In this document: piece by piece, positions 17,069 to 26,036 of the stretch | How the letters are laid out: each line of letters starts with the position of its first letter | How positions within the stretch are numbered: position 1 is the first letter of the stretch | Source of the DNA: Aceticella autotrophica | Lineage (GTDB): Bacteria > Bacillota > Thermoanaerobacteria > Thermoanaerobacterales > Thermoanaerobacteraceae | Reading direction: 5' to 3' | Length of the DNA stretch: 64,000 nt | Assembly: GCF_017357865.1 (NCBI RefSeq) | Contig: NZ_CP060096.1 | Span: 310,001-374,000, forward strand | Notes under the pieces: generated by a model | What the model was told of the DNA's origin: nothing | Databases searched by the model: none | What the model saw: the letters and a program-made list of their open reading frames with translations, nothing else | Position numbers and translations under genes: made by a program

Positions 17069-17524
17069 ATGAATAAAGGTATCTTTGCAGCAATTTTAAT
17101 TATTGTCTTTGGTTTAGGTTTTGGAGGAGGTTTTTATACGAGCTATTATAAGTACGTTAAAAAGCCTCAGATGGCAGTGCAGGAACAGGCTAAAAAGCAA
17201 CAGGAAGAACTGAACAAGATGGTTCGCCATGGCAAGATCGTTTCCGTTGCGCCTGACAGAATGGAAATGAAGGTTGAAAAAGGAGGCGGAGACATAGGAA
17301 AAACGATTAAAGCCGAAACAACACAGTTTACCTCAATACAAGTTGGGACAGGTTTTGTCAATAAACCTAATGAGAAAACCGATTTAACAAAATGGTTTAA
17401 AGAAGGCGATACCGTAGATATGCTTTATAAGGATGGTCAGGCATTAGCATTGCACAGGGATCCACGCGCTGACGAAGCACAACAGCAAACACAACCGCCG
17501 GCACAACAGCAAACGCAAAAATAA
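17069..17524 (+). CDS. Membrane-anchored small protein with Q/P-rich tail
   Basis: 151 residues, family not recognised. One N-terminal membrane helix (AAILIIVFGLGFGGGFY), a helical charged linker (KKPQMAVQEQAKKQQEEL), a small beta-rich domain (GKIVSVAPDRMEMKVEKG) that resembles an OB- or DUF5666-like fold, and a low-complexity tail of Q, P and T. I start at the ATG at 17069 behind AAAAGGAGTG; the frame is open further upstream without a good ribosome site. Confidence 0.6.
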   Translation: MNKGIFAAILIIVFGLGFGGGFYTSYYKYVKKPQMAVQEQAKKQQEELNKMVRHGKIVSVAPDRMEMKVEKGGGDIGKTIKAETTQFTSIQVGTGFVNKPNEKTDLTKWFKEGDTVDMLYKDGQALALHRDPRADEAQQQTQPPAQQQTQK

Positions 17525-17532
17525 TTTTTCAA

Positions 17533-17560
17533 TTGACTTTTTCTGTAATCATAATATACT
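17533..17560 (+). promoter_or_regulatory. Sigma-70-type promoter for the stalk-domain gene
   Basis: TTGACT (17533-17538) and TATACT (17555-17560) are separated by 16 bases and lie 37 bases before the GTAATTTTTC-ATG start region of the next gene, which has AAAGGAGG. A separate promoter here fits the lack of coupling to the preceding gene. Confidence 0.55.
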
Positions 17561-17596
17561 GTAAGTGTAACAATATATGAAAGGAGGTAATTTTTC

Positions 17597-18787
17597 ATGC
17601 TAAAACAGAAAACAGCAAAGGCATTGATCGGGGTTATGCTTTGTTCCGCTGCTCTTTCAATGCCTATATCAGGATTGGCAAAACCCACGCATAAAGCAAT
17701 ATTTACGGTTAATCAAACAGTATATAACGTTGACGATAATAATCAGACAATGGACGTAAAAACATTGTTTATAAACAATCGCAGCTATGTGCCTATACGT
17801 TATCTTGCATATGCCTTAGGCGTAAAACCTGATGACATATCATGGAGTGAGGCAACGCAAACTGCAACTTTAACATTAAGGGATGATACTGTAATAACAT
17901 TAAAATTTACAATAGGAAGTTACACATATTATGTCAACAACCAGCCCAAACAAATGGATGTTGCGCCTATAATGGCAAATAACCGAACTTATCTGCCCGC
18001 AAGATTTGTAGCTGAAGCATTCGGTTATAAAGTGGATTGGAATGAGTCAAATCAGGAGGTACTGGTTTATCCGCCGAATACCCCGCAACCAACGCCGCAG
18101 CCTAATCCAACACCACAGCCAATATACAATATAAATGCGGTCAAAAGCGGAAACATACAACCACCTGCCAATGCTATAGCACCGGCTGATGTATGGGGCT
18201 TCCCGCTAAAAGCAACAAGGGCTGAAATGCATATCGGAAGCCGGTATGCCAAAATAACTGACATAAACGGCAATACGTACAATCTTGATTTAGGTGCACC
18301 TTGTTATTTTTGCACAACAAAAGATGTTTATAGCGAAATTCAGAAAAACTATCCCGGGGTATATAACGACAGCAATACACTCCTTACACAATCAATTGGG
18401 ACTGATTCCGCATTCTATATGCCAGTTATACCGGTCATGAAGGCGTTTGGCGTTCCTGAAGGAAACATCGCATGGGACGGAAAGACCTTAATCGTATTTG
18501 GCTGGGATGGCAAAAAAGAAGGATATTTATCATTCTTCGCAAACAGCAAGGCTTCATATGCCAAATGGCATGACGGCGAAACATTAGGAAAGGACAATAT
18601 ATTAAATTATCCACTTCTTGTTATAAATGGCATCCCTTATATCGGTGTATGTTCATGCGATGATTTAGAAGGAACTATATATGCGACTATAGGCAGTTAT
18701 TGCTCTATAATTAACGGAAGGATAGACGGTGGTGGTTATCATGATGAAAATGGCACATTTATAAGAACTCTTAAACCAGGGCATTAA
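17597..18787 (+). CDS. Secreted copper-amine-oxidase-N-type stalk-domain protein
   Basis: 396 residues with a signal peptide (MLKQKTAKALIGVMLCSAAL, cut near SGLAKP). Residues about 30-165 hold two halves of a PF07833-type stalk domain: TLFINNRSYVPIRYLAYALG and PIMANNRTYLPARFVAEAFG. These are common in surface proteins of thermophilic clostridia and are not enzymes themselves. A proline/threonine hinge (TPQPTPQPNPTPQP) leads to a C-terminal domain of about 210 residues that looks like a diverged further stalk repeat (FYMPVIPVMKAFGVPEGNIA). Has its own promoter and terminator. Confidence 0.8.
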   Translation: MLKQKTAKALIGVMLCSAALSMPISGLAKPTHKAIFTVNQTVYNVDDNNQTMDVKTLFINNRSYVPIRYLAYALGVKPDDISWSEATQTATLTLRDDTVITLKFTIGSYTYYVNNQPKQMDVAPIMANNRTYLPARFVAEAFGYKVDWNESNQEVLVYPPNTPQPTPQPNPTPQPIYNINAVKSGNIQPPANAIAPADVWGFPLKATRAEMHIGSRYAKITDINGNTYNLDLGAPCYFCTTKDVYSEIQKNYPGVYNDSNTLLTQSIGTDSAFYMPVIPVMKAFGVPEGNIAWDGKTLIVFGWDGKKEGYLSFFANSKASYAKWHDGETLGKDNILNYPLLVINGIPYIGVCSCDDLEGTIYATIGSYCSIINGRIDGGGYHDENGTFIRTLKPGH

Positions 18788-18811
18788 TTGATATTATTAA
18801 GAGTATTTTTC

Positions 18812-18850
18812 AGGAGTACCGGCGTCAACCGGCGCTCCTTTATTTTTTTT
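18812..18850 (+). terminator. Rho-independent terminator after the stalk-domain gene
   Basis: AGGAGTACCGG and CCGGCGCTCCT form a stem of about 11 bp with one mismatch around CGTCAA-type loop bases, followed by TTTATTTTTTTT. Ends the stalk-domain gene transcript. Confidence 0.8.
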
Positions 18851-18864
18851 GGAGGTGAAAATTG

Positions 18865-20685
18865 ATGAAAAAAAGAATATTTTTATTAACAGTATTTGTG
18901 CTGATGCTGCTTACAAATATGTCATATGCTGATACACTGCTAAACTGGACTGATCCTACAGGCTATCCAACGCCTTTGCATTACAGCGGTCGTGAATATA
19001 CACGTTCACACTATACAGAATATTACTTAAGCGAAGGTGCAGGTTATCAATTTATAGGCAGTGATTATTCGCCTGTATTTGAGCCACCATTTGATATTTT
19101 AGGTAAATCGGCGGGAGGATATACAGCTTATGAAGCCAAAGAAAATTGCGATGATCGTTTAGGAAGCATATTCGATTCATTAGGCGTTATTTATGACAAC
19201 GGATATTGGATTGTAAGTCCTGCTTATTGGAACAGTCAAGGATGGAATGAAATATTTAAACCTACCACACCCGACAGCAACAGCGAATGCATCTTTGATG
19301 TGCCTGTAACCACCGGAATAGATACATCCGGAATAAGTAAAGGACTTTATACAATAAACAATCCGAAATGTTTTATCAACGGTCCGGGTTTTGAAGCGGG
19401 CGGATATGATGGAAATACCGGATACCACTGGAAAGCATCAGGACAAAACGCGCCTATACAATTAACAAAATCTTATGCAAGTGGACTGTTTAAACAAAGC
19501 ACTACCACTGAGGCAAAAATATACTTTAATTATTTATATAATATAGCGGTAACAAGATTAGACGACAACGGCAATGGCAATTGGACGGCGTATGTCTTTA
19601 ATTACACACCGTATAATGCAAAAGATGTCCATTTAAGGGCTTATATTGTACAAGACGGAGAATATACATTAGCAGCTGAAACAACAACTGATATAGGCCC
19701 TTATGCGGTAGGTGACGGCAGCGGCGGCTTCTTACAACCGGCTTATCGACCTCATTTCGGTGAAGGCGTTTCTTCTGCACAAGAAGGTTTAACAGAAATG
19801 ATTAAGTGGAACTTTAATGCACGTGCAGCCGCCGGCAGTTCAAGCTATAAAATTCTTGTAACAGCTGATATTTCACTTGACCAAAACGGAAACCCAACCG
19901 GTGAACCGTTGAAAACAGATGCTGCTTATGGCGGTCATTCTTATCCGAGCGGGTATTTTGCGCCAAACGGAAAGTCAGAAGTTGCACCAGACACACAGTA
20001 CGTACGCAGTGGACTGAACGTATCTGATGGTTTGTCAGATAATTATATATTCAGCGATCAGAAACAGCCACCGTCAAGCACGCCTGCATCTAACGATATA
20101 CCAATCCCGCCTAAAGACCTTGCTGTTACAGACGTCAGCGTAACTGATGAAGGAAACAATGTCGCAAACGTAAAATCAACATTTAAATCAACGTTTAATG
20201 TAGGTGGATATGCCAATATTACCTTATATGAAGTAAATACAGATTTAAATTATCCGCCTACAGTGATAAAAAGCGATAATATTTTTCTTCCGCCCAACGG
20301 AACGGTTGTAAAAGATTGGGGCGATATTGGAATGGGTGAAGATTCATATAAACTTATAGTATCAATAGATTATGACTATAATGGATCAGGTGATTGGAAG
20401 AACGATAGCAACTGGTATCCTGAACAGTTTGCAGGCAATGACGGAAAGATGTATACAGAAGCAACATATACCAACAACAAAGCCGAGGGAAGTTTTAAAG
20501 GACAGTTTATCAGACCCACTTATATCACTAATTCAGAAATCCAATCTGCGTATTATCCACCTGTAAAGTATACGGAAACACCAATATATAAAACCGAAAC
20601 CGAGGATGTCTACGGCTGGAAGAAAGTACCTTATATAAAAGAACAGGCTGTAGATAAAAAACCGCGTATTAGATTAATCCAATAA
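18865..20685 (+). CDS. Secreted protein of unknown function with CARDB-like region
   Basis: 606 residues; signal peptide MKKRIFLLTVFVLMLLTNMS with cleavage near SYADT. The body is rich in Y, G, N and T, typical of a cell-surface beta-protein. Residues about 415-530 (DLAVTDVSVTDEGNNVANVK, then a beta pattern and PPNGTVVKDWG) look like a CARDB/bacterial adhesion repeat. The start is ATG at 18865, seven bases after GGAGGTG. It is followed closely by another secreted protein gene. Function unknown; the Tad context suggests a surface appendage or adhesin. Confidence 0.6.
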   Translation: MKKRIFLLTVFVLMLLTNMSYADTLLNWTDPTGYPTPLHYSGREYTRSHYTEYYLSEGAGYQFIGSDYSPVFEPPFDILGKSAGGYTAYEAKENCDDRLGSIFDSLGVIYDNGYWIVSPAYWNSQGWNEIFKPTTPDSNSECIFDVPVTTGIDTSGISKGLYTINNPKCFINGPGFEAGGYDGNTGYHWKASGQNAPIQLTKSYASGLFKQSTTTEAKIYFNYLYNIAVTRLDDNGNGNWTAYVFNYTPYNAKDVHLRAYIVQDGEYTLAAETTTDIGPYAVGDGSGGFLQPAYRPHFGEGVSSAQEGLTEMIKWNFNARAAAGSSSYKILVTADISLDQNGNPTGEPLKTDAAYGGHSYPSGYFAPNGKSEVAPDTQYVRSGLNVSDGLSDNYIFSDQKQPPSSTPASNDIPIPPKDLAVTDVSVTDEGNNVANVKSTFKSTFNVGGYANITLYEVNTDLNYPPTVIKSDNIFLPPNGTVVKDWGDIGMGEDSYKLIVSIDYDYNGSGDWKNDSNWYPEQFAGNDGKMYTEATYTNNKAEGSFKGQFIRPTYITNSEIQSAYYPPVKYTETPIYKTETEDVYGWKKVPYIKEQAVDKKPRIRLIQ

Positions 20686-20701
20686 AAAGGGGGTGATAAT
20701 T

Positions 20702-22150
20702 TTGAAAAAAGTTTGTTTGATTTTATTATTGTTTTTTTGTTTAAATACTGTAACAGTAGTTTCGGCAGACAGCACGCAAAAACAATGGACAACATTGGCA
20801 ACATCTGTAAATCAAGACGGTACAACAGTTAATACAAATGTTTTTGGATATTATGAAAATGTAGATAATTTCGGACAGGTATTTATTGAATGCGACCCTA
20901 ACACAGGGCAAGAAACAGGAAATGCTTATATTCCAAATGTTAAAATAGGCACTAAAACAATCCAAAAACAAATAGGCTTTGATAAAAAGCAAGAAGTAGA
21001 TTTAACCACTGTTAAGGAAGTAAAACCTGCACAGGTACAAATAATATATCCTAATGTTCCTACCAGTATAAATTGGGACAATGAATTAGGTGCATACGTA
21101 ATAGGAAGCACATTGACATTGCCTTATAGTCCCGTTTTGAAATATATATTGCAGGGGAATTTGCCTGATTACGACCTTTGCATAGTGCAAATCAGCAATC
21201 CCAATAATTTTCCCATAAAAGCAAATTTTGTGTATCACGAAAATTCGTATTCTGTTTCATTAGGTGCAAATGAAACCAAATATGTTAAAGTAGATTCTTA
21301 TACAAATGATTTTTTCTTCGGTTATTCTTGTTCAACACAGCTTGATAGCAATAATTTACCGGCTGATTATCCAAGTGATTATTTAAACAATCTTATTTTC
21401 AAAGCAGTACCTGCTGATGGTATTTTAAATCCTTCGCCTGATGAATATGGACCGTCACTTCCATTTGGGATTTGTTTTAAAATCCATGGATATGCTAATG
21501 CTGGGCAATTTAATTATCAAATAGACATGAAAATAGTATATGACTTTAATGCCAAAAAATTTGTAAAATATAGCAGTATTGTATCTGAATATGACTATTA
21601 TTTACGCAAAGATGTGTTGCTTCCCGAGAACAATGCATCAATTGCCTTTGAAAACAGTGTAATAGATCACTTTAATAATGTATGGGGATTTTATCCACCA
21701 ATCTTTGATAGCAATACTGATATGTATCAAGTAATATATCTTCCGTCTTTTACATCTGATTATACGAATTCTTGGACTGGAATGATACGATCTATTTGTT
21801 ATTGCCAATATCCGGGAAGCACCGTATATTCTTCTTCACCATATACAGCAAGATCTACTGCATGGGTACCTTCACCTGCAACTTTATTCTATGCAACAGA
21901 TGATCCTTCCAACATATATGGTGATATTGGATATAACGGTGATTTAAAACATAAACTTGACACCTGCAAAATGCACTTAGATCAGTATCGTTTTATACCA
22001 ACTGACGGAAACGTAGGATATTTGCAAAAATATTCAGTTGACGGAATTTTTACCCTTTATGAGGAACAAGAATGGAATTGCAACTTGCCCGGTGGCAGTC
22101 CTAATAATCAGGGATATTATTGTACTTATTTTATATATAAACAAGAATAA
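20702..22150 (+). CDS. Secreted protein of unknown function
   Basis: 482 residues starting at TTG 20702 six bases behind GGGGGTG. Signal peptide MKKVCLILLLFFCLNTVTVV, cleaved near SADS. The mature part has no motif I recognise; it is aromatic- and asparagine-rich, with Cys pairs (CYCQYPGS, CKMHLD), and probably beta-structured. It shares style with the preceding gene and ends at a strong terminator, closing the surface-protein unit of the Tad locus. Confidence 0.6.
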   Translation: MKKVCLILLLFFCLNTVTVVSADSTQKQWTTLATSVNQDGTTVNTNVFGYYENVDNFGQVFIECDPNTGQETGNAYIPNVKIGTKTIQKQIGFDKKQEVDLTTVKEVKPAQVQIIYPNVPTSINWDNELGAYVIGSTLTLPYSPVLKYILQGNLPDYDLCIVQISNPNNFPIKANFVYHENSYSVSLGANETKYVKVDSYTNDFFFGYSCSTQLDSNNLPADYPSDYLNNLIFKAVPADGILNPSPDEYGPSLPFGICFKIHGYANAGQFNYQIDMKIVYDFNAKKFVKYSSIVSEYDYYLRKDVLLPENNASIAFENSVIDHFNNVWGFYPPIFDSNTDMYQVIYLPSFTSDYTNSWTGMIRSICYCQYPGSTVYSSSPYTARSTAWVPSPATLFYATDDPSNIYGDIGYNGDLKHKLDTCKMHLDQYRFIPTDGNVGYLQKYSVDGIFTLYEEQEWNCNLPGGSPNNQGYYCTYFIYKQE

Positions 22151-22193
22151 GGTAACAAAACCGCAGATTGTCAAAGTCAATGTAATTATCTTT

Positions 22194-22230
22194 AAGACAA
22201 GTGAAATAATCATTTCCTTGTCTTTTTTTT
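22194..22230 (+). terminator. Strong Rho-independent terminator
   Basis: AAGACAAG-T-GAAAT-AATC-ATTTC-CTTGTCTT followed by T8. Perfect 8-bp and 5-bp stems; ends the secreted-protein operon. Confidence 0.9.
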
Positions 22231-22267
22231 ATGCAAGGCAAAAAAAACAATTCAAGGAGTGATCAGA

Positions 22268-23833
22268 TTGATAATTTCAATTTTTTCGCCAAAAGGCGGG
22301 GTAGGAAAAACAACAATAACATTAGCACTTGCAGATTCTTTATCAAAGGACAAAAAGGTGTGTGTGGTGGAATTTGATTTTTCACCCGGCGATTTTGCAT
22401 CAACGCTTAATGTAGACAAAAACAAAAACATTCTGCGTGCTATTAAATATGGCATTAAAAAAACAGCACAAAAACCGCAGAATAAAAACTTTGACGTTAT
22501 AACAGGCGGATATCCTGATACACATGAAAAAATAAGCACTGATGACCTTGACAGGCTTATGGATGAACTTTCATCGGTTTATGATATGATTTTATTCGAT
22601 ATCCAGCCAGGCTTAATAGAAAATGCCGTAGTAATTCTTGAAAGATGTGATTATGCTTTTGCGATAGCAGAAGATACAGAAGCAATAAAGGTCAGAATGG
22701 CACGTATTTTACAATGGCTGAAAATTGATTTTAATAAGATTAAAATTATTTTAAACAAAGCCAAAGGCAATCTTAAAAACATAGGAGAAATAGCAAGCTA
22801 TACAATACCTTATTTTGGCGAAAACATAACATATGAAAACAGGGGTATGCGAAAAAGTATTCAAACAATAGCAGATATGCTCGAAGGCAAAAAGCCCGGT
22901 TTTTTTGCAAAACCGCTTAAAGAAGTTTCTCCTGAACAAATCGAGTATTTTATAAAGGAAAGTTTAAAGAATTTTCCTCAAGATTCACCGGAAGACCCTA
23001 ATAAAAACAATACAATTAATCAAACAATTTTTAACGAAAACAAGGAGGGCAAATCAATGGTATATATTAAAACAAATCTTAATACGTTAAATAATTTTTT
23101 ACAAGAAGAATTGTGCAATATAAATGATATAAAAATAGATTTAACTGATAATTTTGATGAATGTGATACAGCTGTTGTTTCGGCTTTAAGCAAAGAAGAA
23201 ATTGACAGATACGCTCTTTCTAACAAAAAAATTATTCTTTTAACTTTAGAACAATACAAGGAATATGCTCAAAGCAAAGGTATAAAAATTATTTTCAGCG
23301 ATAAATGTTCAGATGCTGACTTGATTAATGCAATAAGAAAAAACATAGAAGAAAAAACTAATGTTACAGATTCTGCTGTTGAGTCAAAAGATATACCTAT
23401 TAGTGAAGGTGATATTCTAAAAGATACACCCGTTATAGCGCAAAATGAAAATACAATAAATATTTCAGAACCACAGATGAGTGATGATATTATTAAAGAG
23501 AATGATAATATTGTTAAAGAAGAGGAAATTATCAGAGAAGAATCTGTTAACCATGAAGAAACAAACAATAAAGAAATATCCGATAAAACAGATATTGAAA
23601 ATATCAGTGCTTTATCGGATGAGATTAATGCTGTTTTAAATAAGTATATCAGTTCTTTAAAAGAAAAGATAGAAGAAAAATATATCGACGAAATCAAAAA
23701 ATTAAAAGAAAGCAACCGCAGTCTTTTACAAGAAATAAAAGAAAAAAACAATACTCTAACAAGGGTAGAAAAAGAGCTTAAGGAACGCAGAGAAACAGCG
23801 GAACAGCTAAAGAAACTGCTTTTAAGCATGTGA
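22268..23833 (+). CDS. CpaE/MinD-like P-loop ATPase with C-terminal coiled coil
   Basis: About 521 residues. Deviant Walker A SPKGGVGKTTITLALADSLS at the N-terminus and EFDFSPGDFAS and LFDIQPGL strands identify a ParA/MinD family ATPase; in Tad loci this is the CpaE/TadZ role, placing the pilus machinery in the cell. Residues about 250-400 are acidic and weakly conserved, and the last 90 residues form a coiled coil (EKIEEKYIDEIKKLKESNRS). Start is TTG at 22268, six bases after AAGGAGTG; the GTG at 22259 is too close to that site. Confidence 0.75.
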   Translation: MIISIFSPKGGVGKTTITLALADSLSKDKKVCVVEFDFSPGDFASTLNVDKNKNILRAIKYGIKKTAQKPQNKNFDVITGGYPDTHEKISTDDLDRLMDELSSVYDMILFDIQPGLIENAVVILERCDYAFAIAEDTEAIKVRMARILQWLKIDFNKIKIILNKAKGNLKNIGEIASYTIPYFGENITYENRGMRKSIQTIADMLEGKKPGFFAKPLKEVSPEQIEYFIKESLKNFPQDSPEDPNKNNTINQTIFNENKEGKSMVYIKTNLNTLNNFLQEELCNINDIKIDLTDNFDECDTAVVSALSKEEIDRYALSNKKIILLTLEQYKEYAQSKGIKIIFSDKCSDADLINAIRKNIEEKTNVTDSAVESKDIPISEGDILKDTPVIAQNENTINISEPQMSDDIIKENDNIVKEEEIIREESVNHEETNNKEISDKTDIENISALSDEINAVLNKYISSLKEKIEEKYIDEIKKLKESNRSLLQEIKEKNNTLTRVEKELKERRETAEQLKKLLLSM

Positions 23834-23851
23834 AAGGAGTGAGAGAAAATA

Positions 23852-24280
23852 ATGTGGTATTTATATATTCCCGCCTTATTGTTAACGGCTTATGCAGCTT
23901 ATACCGACGTCAAAAGAAAAGAAATAGACAATTGGGTATCTATCGCAATATTATCATATGGCATTCTTATAGACGGTATACTATACCGTCAAAAATTCGT
24001 GGAAAGTTTTGTTTTTATGATTTTGATTTTTGCTGTATTAATAACCATATACTATATAACACCTGAAAGCCTTGGCGGTGGTGATATTAAAATACTTACC
24101 GCATTGGCTTTTGTATATGGACATAATATAATCCCTTTGATATTTATAGCAGGTATGATTAATCTTGTTTATGGACTTATCAAAGGCATTAAAGAAAAAA
24201 CGTATTTAAAAACAAAAACAATCTTTGCACCTGCTATCTTTGCAGGAACAATTGCCACAACATTTATAGGACGCTTTTAG
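23852..24280 (+). CDS. Second prepilin peptidase (A24 family, short form)
   Basis: 142 residues, several membrane segments. Catalytic aspartates in YTDVKRKEIDNW (about residue 20) and in the GxGD-type box LGGGDIK (about residue 76). Same build as the peptidase at 13526-14002 but only distantly alike, so the locus has two enzymes, perhaps for different pilins. The start ATG lies behind AAAGGAGTGAG and 18 bp after the CpaE-like gene. The last codons overlap a terminator hairpin. Confidence 0.8.
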   Translation: MWYLYIPALLLTAYAAYTDVKRKEIDNWVSIAILSYGILIDGILYRQKFVESFVFMILIFAVLITIYYITPESLGGGDIKILTALAFVYGHNIIPLIFIAGMINLVYGLIKGIKEKTYLKTKTIFAPAIFAGTIATTFIGRF

Positions 24281-24291
24281 CGTCTTTTTTT
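24270..24291 (+). terminator. Terminator overlapping the end of the prepilin peptidase gene
   Basis: GACGCT-TTT-AGCGTC followed by T7; the left arm lies in the last codons of the gene. Ends the CpaE-peptidase unit. Confidence 0.8.
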
Positions 24292-24317
24292 AAAACTCGG
24301 CAGAAAGGGTGGTTTTT

Positions 24318-24575
24318 GTGGAAATAACAGACATAAAAGTTTCTAATGTTAAAAAGGAAGGAAAGGTGAAAGCTTATTTATCAGTTGTTTTCGACAATGC
24401 CTTTGTGGTTAATGGGATTAGGTTGATGGAAGGAAAGAATGGGCTTTTCGCTGCTATGCCTCATGTTAAAAATAAAAAAGGAGAGTTCAAGGATATCGCC
24501 CATCCTATACACAACAGCATGAGAAAAAAACTAACAGAAACAATTATTGAAGAGTATAAAAAGAAGGCAAGATAA
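24318..24575 (+). CDS. spoVG: SpoVG-family regulator
   Basis: 85 residues beginning MEITDIKVSNVKKEGKVKAY, with the SpoVG core DNAFVVNGIRLMEGKNGLFA, then AMPHVKNKKGEFKDIAHPI. SpoVG is a small nucleic-acid-binding regulator of septation, sporulation and surface traits in Firmicutes. I prefer the GTG at 24318 because the product then starts exactly as SpoVG does and GAAAGGG stands 9 bases upstream. It abuts the HD-GYP gene with no gap, an unusual partner. In this context it is probably an element-borne paralogue, not the housekeeping copy. Confidence 0.85.
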   Translation: MEITDIKVSNVKKEGKVKAYLSVVFDNAFVVNGIRLMEGKNGLFAAMPHVKNKKGEFKDIAHPIHNSMRKKLTETIIEEYKKKAR

Positions 24576-25094
24576 ATGTTTGCCGATCTTGAGAGGCATC
24601 TTAACAACACAGCAGCGTATGCAGAGATTATTGGAGAAAAACTGGATTTTTCGCACAGCAGTTTGTATAACTTGGTATTGTCAGCAAGATTGCACGATAT
24701 CGGAAAATCCATTTTGAAAGAAAGTATTTTGTTAAAGCCCGGCTCTTTAACAGAGGAAGAGTGGGCAGAGATAAAAAAGCATCCGGAGATCGGATGTCGT
24801 ATTGTACAAGCAATGCCGGGATTATCCCCTATTGCTGAATATATCCTGTACCATCATGAACGTTGGGATGGCAAAGGTTATCCACGAGGGCTTAAAGGAG
24901 AAAAAATACCTTTGATTTCGAGAATAATATCCATTGCTGACAGTTTCGATGCTATGACAAGCAACAGGATATACAGAAAAGCAATGAGCAGAGAAGAAGC
25001 AATAGCTGAAATTAAAAGAAATGCAGGAACACAGTTTGATCCTGCTCTTGTAGAAATATGTCAAGAGATATTAATAAACAAAATTTTAATTTAA
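24576..25094 (+). CDS. HD-GYP-type phosphohydrolase domain protein
   Basis: 172 residues, essentially a lone HD-GYP domain. LERHLNNTAAYAEI gives the first His; ARLHDIGKSIL holds the HD pair; HPEIG and HHERWDGKGYPRGLKGEKIP give the GYP signature; SRIISIADSFDAMTSNRIYR is the conserved end. HD-GYP proteins break down cyclic di-GMP or related nucleotides; no sensor domain is attached. The ATG directly follows the spoVG stop, with AGAAGG inside the spoVG end, so it is coupled. A role in switching surface structures such as the pilus is plausible but not shown. Confidence 0.85.
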   Translation: MFADLERHLNNTAAYAEIIGEKLDFSHSSLYNLVLSARLHDIGKSILKESILLKPGSLTEEEWAEIKKHPEIGCRIVQAMPGLSPIAEYILYHHERWDGKGYPRGLKGEKIPLISRIISIADSFDAMTSNRIYRKAMSREEAIAEIKRNAGTQFDPALVEICQEILINKILI

Positions 25095-25173
25095 ATTTAT
25101 TGGTTTAAACACAATTAAAATAAATTAAAAGTTATATCTATTAGAGTTTTTAGGTGTATATTTCTGTAAGTAA

Positions 25174-25923
25174 TTGAGATTCAATTTGAACAAAAAGACA
25201 GTTAAATTAAACAAGACACCGCTTAAAGACAGAACAATAATATCCGTTGATTTAGGTTTAACTAATTCTGCTGTATGCAGTACAATGAAGCATGATGGAA
25301 CTGTCATAGGAAGGTTATTCATAAACCAGCCTATAGAAAAAGACCGTTTGCTTCATGCAATCAACAAATTAGCAAAAACACAAGGAATATCGGGTATCGG
25401 AAGAAAACCCAATCTGTGGAGAAAGATAAACAATCTAAGCAAACAAATCATCAATGATACGGTGCATCAGATAATTAAATTTGCATTAGATTATAATGCT
25501 GATGTCATAGTGTTTGAGTATCTTGGAAAATTAAAATCAAAAGGCAATTATGCTCGGAAAATGAGGATAAAACTTCAATATTGGGCAAAGCAAAAGATAC
25601 AAAACAAGGTTCACGATATGGCACACAGCTATGGGATACGTTTATCATGGGTTAACCCAAAGAACACATCAGCATTAGCGTTTGATGGCACAGGAAAGGT
25701 AACAAGAAACGGCAAAAAAGATTTATGCGAATTTTCCACAGGCAAGAAATATCATGCAGATTTAAATGCATCATACAATATAGGCGCAAGATATTTTATG
25801 CGTGAAATCTTAAACCCTCTTTCTGAAAAGGAGAGGTTGCAGTATCAGGCAAAAGTTCCTGATATTGCAGCGAGAAGCCAGCAGACCCTGTCTTCATTAA
25901 TTAGTCTTGTTAAAGCTACGTAA
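25174..25923 (+). CDS. tnpB: Truncated TnpB-family protein (RuvC half only)
   Basis: 249 residues, against roughly 370-420 for full TnpB. The N-terminal recognition and wedge domains are absent; the protein starts just before the RuvC core. All three RuvC acidic residues appear: Asp in ISVDLGLTNSA, Glu in VIVFEYLGKL, Asp in YHADLNASYNIGA. The usual two CxxC zinc knuckles are lost (NTSALAFDGTGKV, then KKDLCEF), as in one clostridial TnpB branch. Start TTG at 25174 is uncertain. No tnpA is near. Without the N-terminal half it should not bind its RNA normally. Confidence 0.8.
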   Translation: MRFNLNKKTVKLNKTPLKDRTIISVDLGLTNSAVCSTMKHDGTVIGRLFINQPIEKDRLLHAINKLAKTQGISGIGRKPNLWRKINNLSKQIINDTVHQIIKFALDYNADVIVFEYLGKLKSKGNYARKMRIKLQYWAKQKIQNKVHDMAHSYGIRLSWVNPKNTSALAFDGTGKVTRNGKKDLCEFSTGKKYHADLNASYNIGARYFMREILNPLSEKERLQYQAKVPDIAARSQQTLSSLISLVKAT

Positions 25924-26036
25924 TCATAATTGTGGTTATATTGCGTGACACAGACTGTATTTATGACAGGCAGTCCTATCTGTTAATGCAGTAGGAAGCA
26001 CCATCTATAACATTTTATGTTTAGATGGTGAGGCTT
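25924..26036 (+). ncRNA. TnpB right-end RNA (omega-RNA-like) scaffold
   Basis: Directly after tnpB the DNA can fold into hairpins ending in CACCATCTA-(14 nt)-TAGATGGTG, then GAGGCTTCAC, the usual style of an IS200/IS605 right end that doubles as the 3' part of the guide RNA. The element would end after TTCAC at about 26036, so the guide would be the following bases CATTTTATAGAACAAG, which lie in the hsdR remnant. Boundaries are estimates. Confidence 0.6.

Noticed and set aside
23269-23829. A 186-codon minus-strand open frame in the CpaE-like gene
   Set aside because: Serine/phenylalanine-rich mirror of the coiled-coil region, with no ribosome site.
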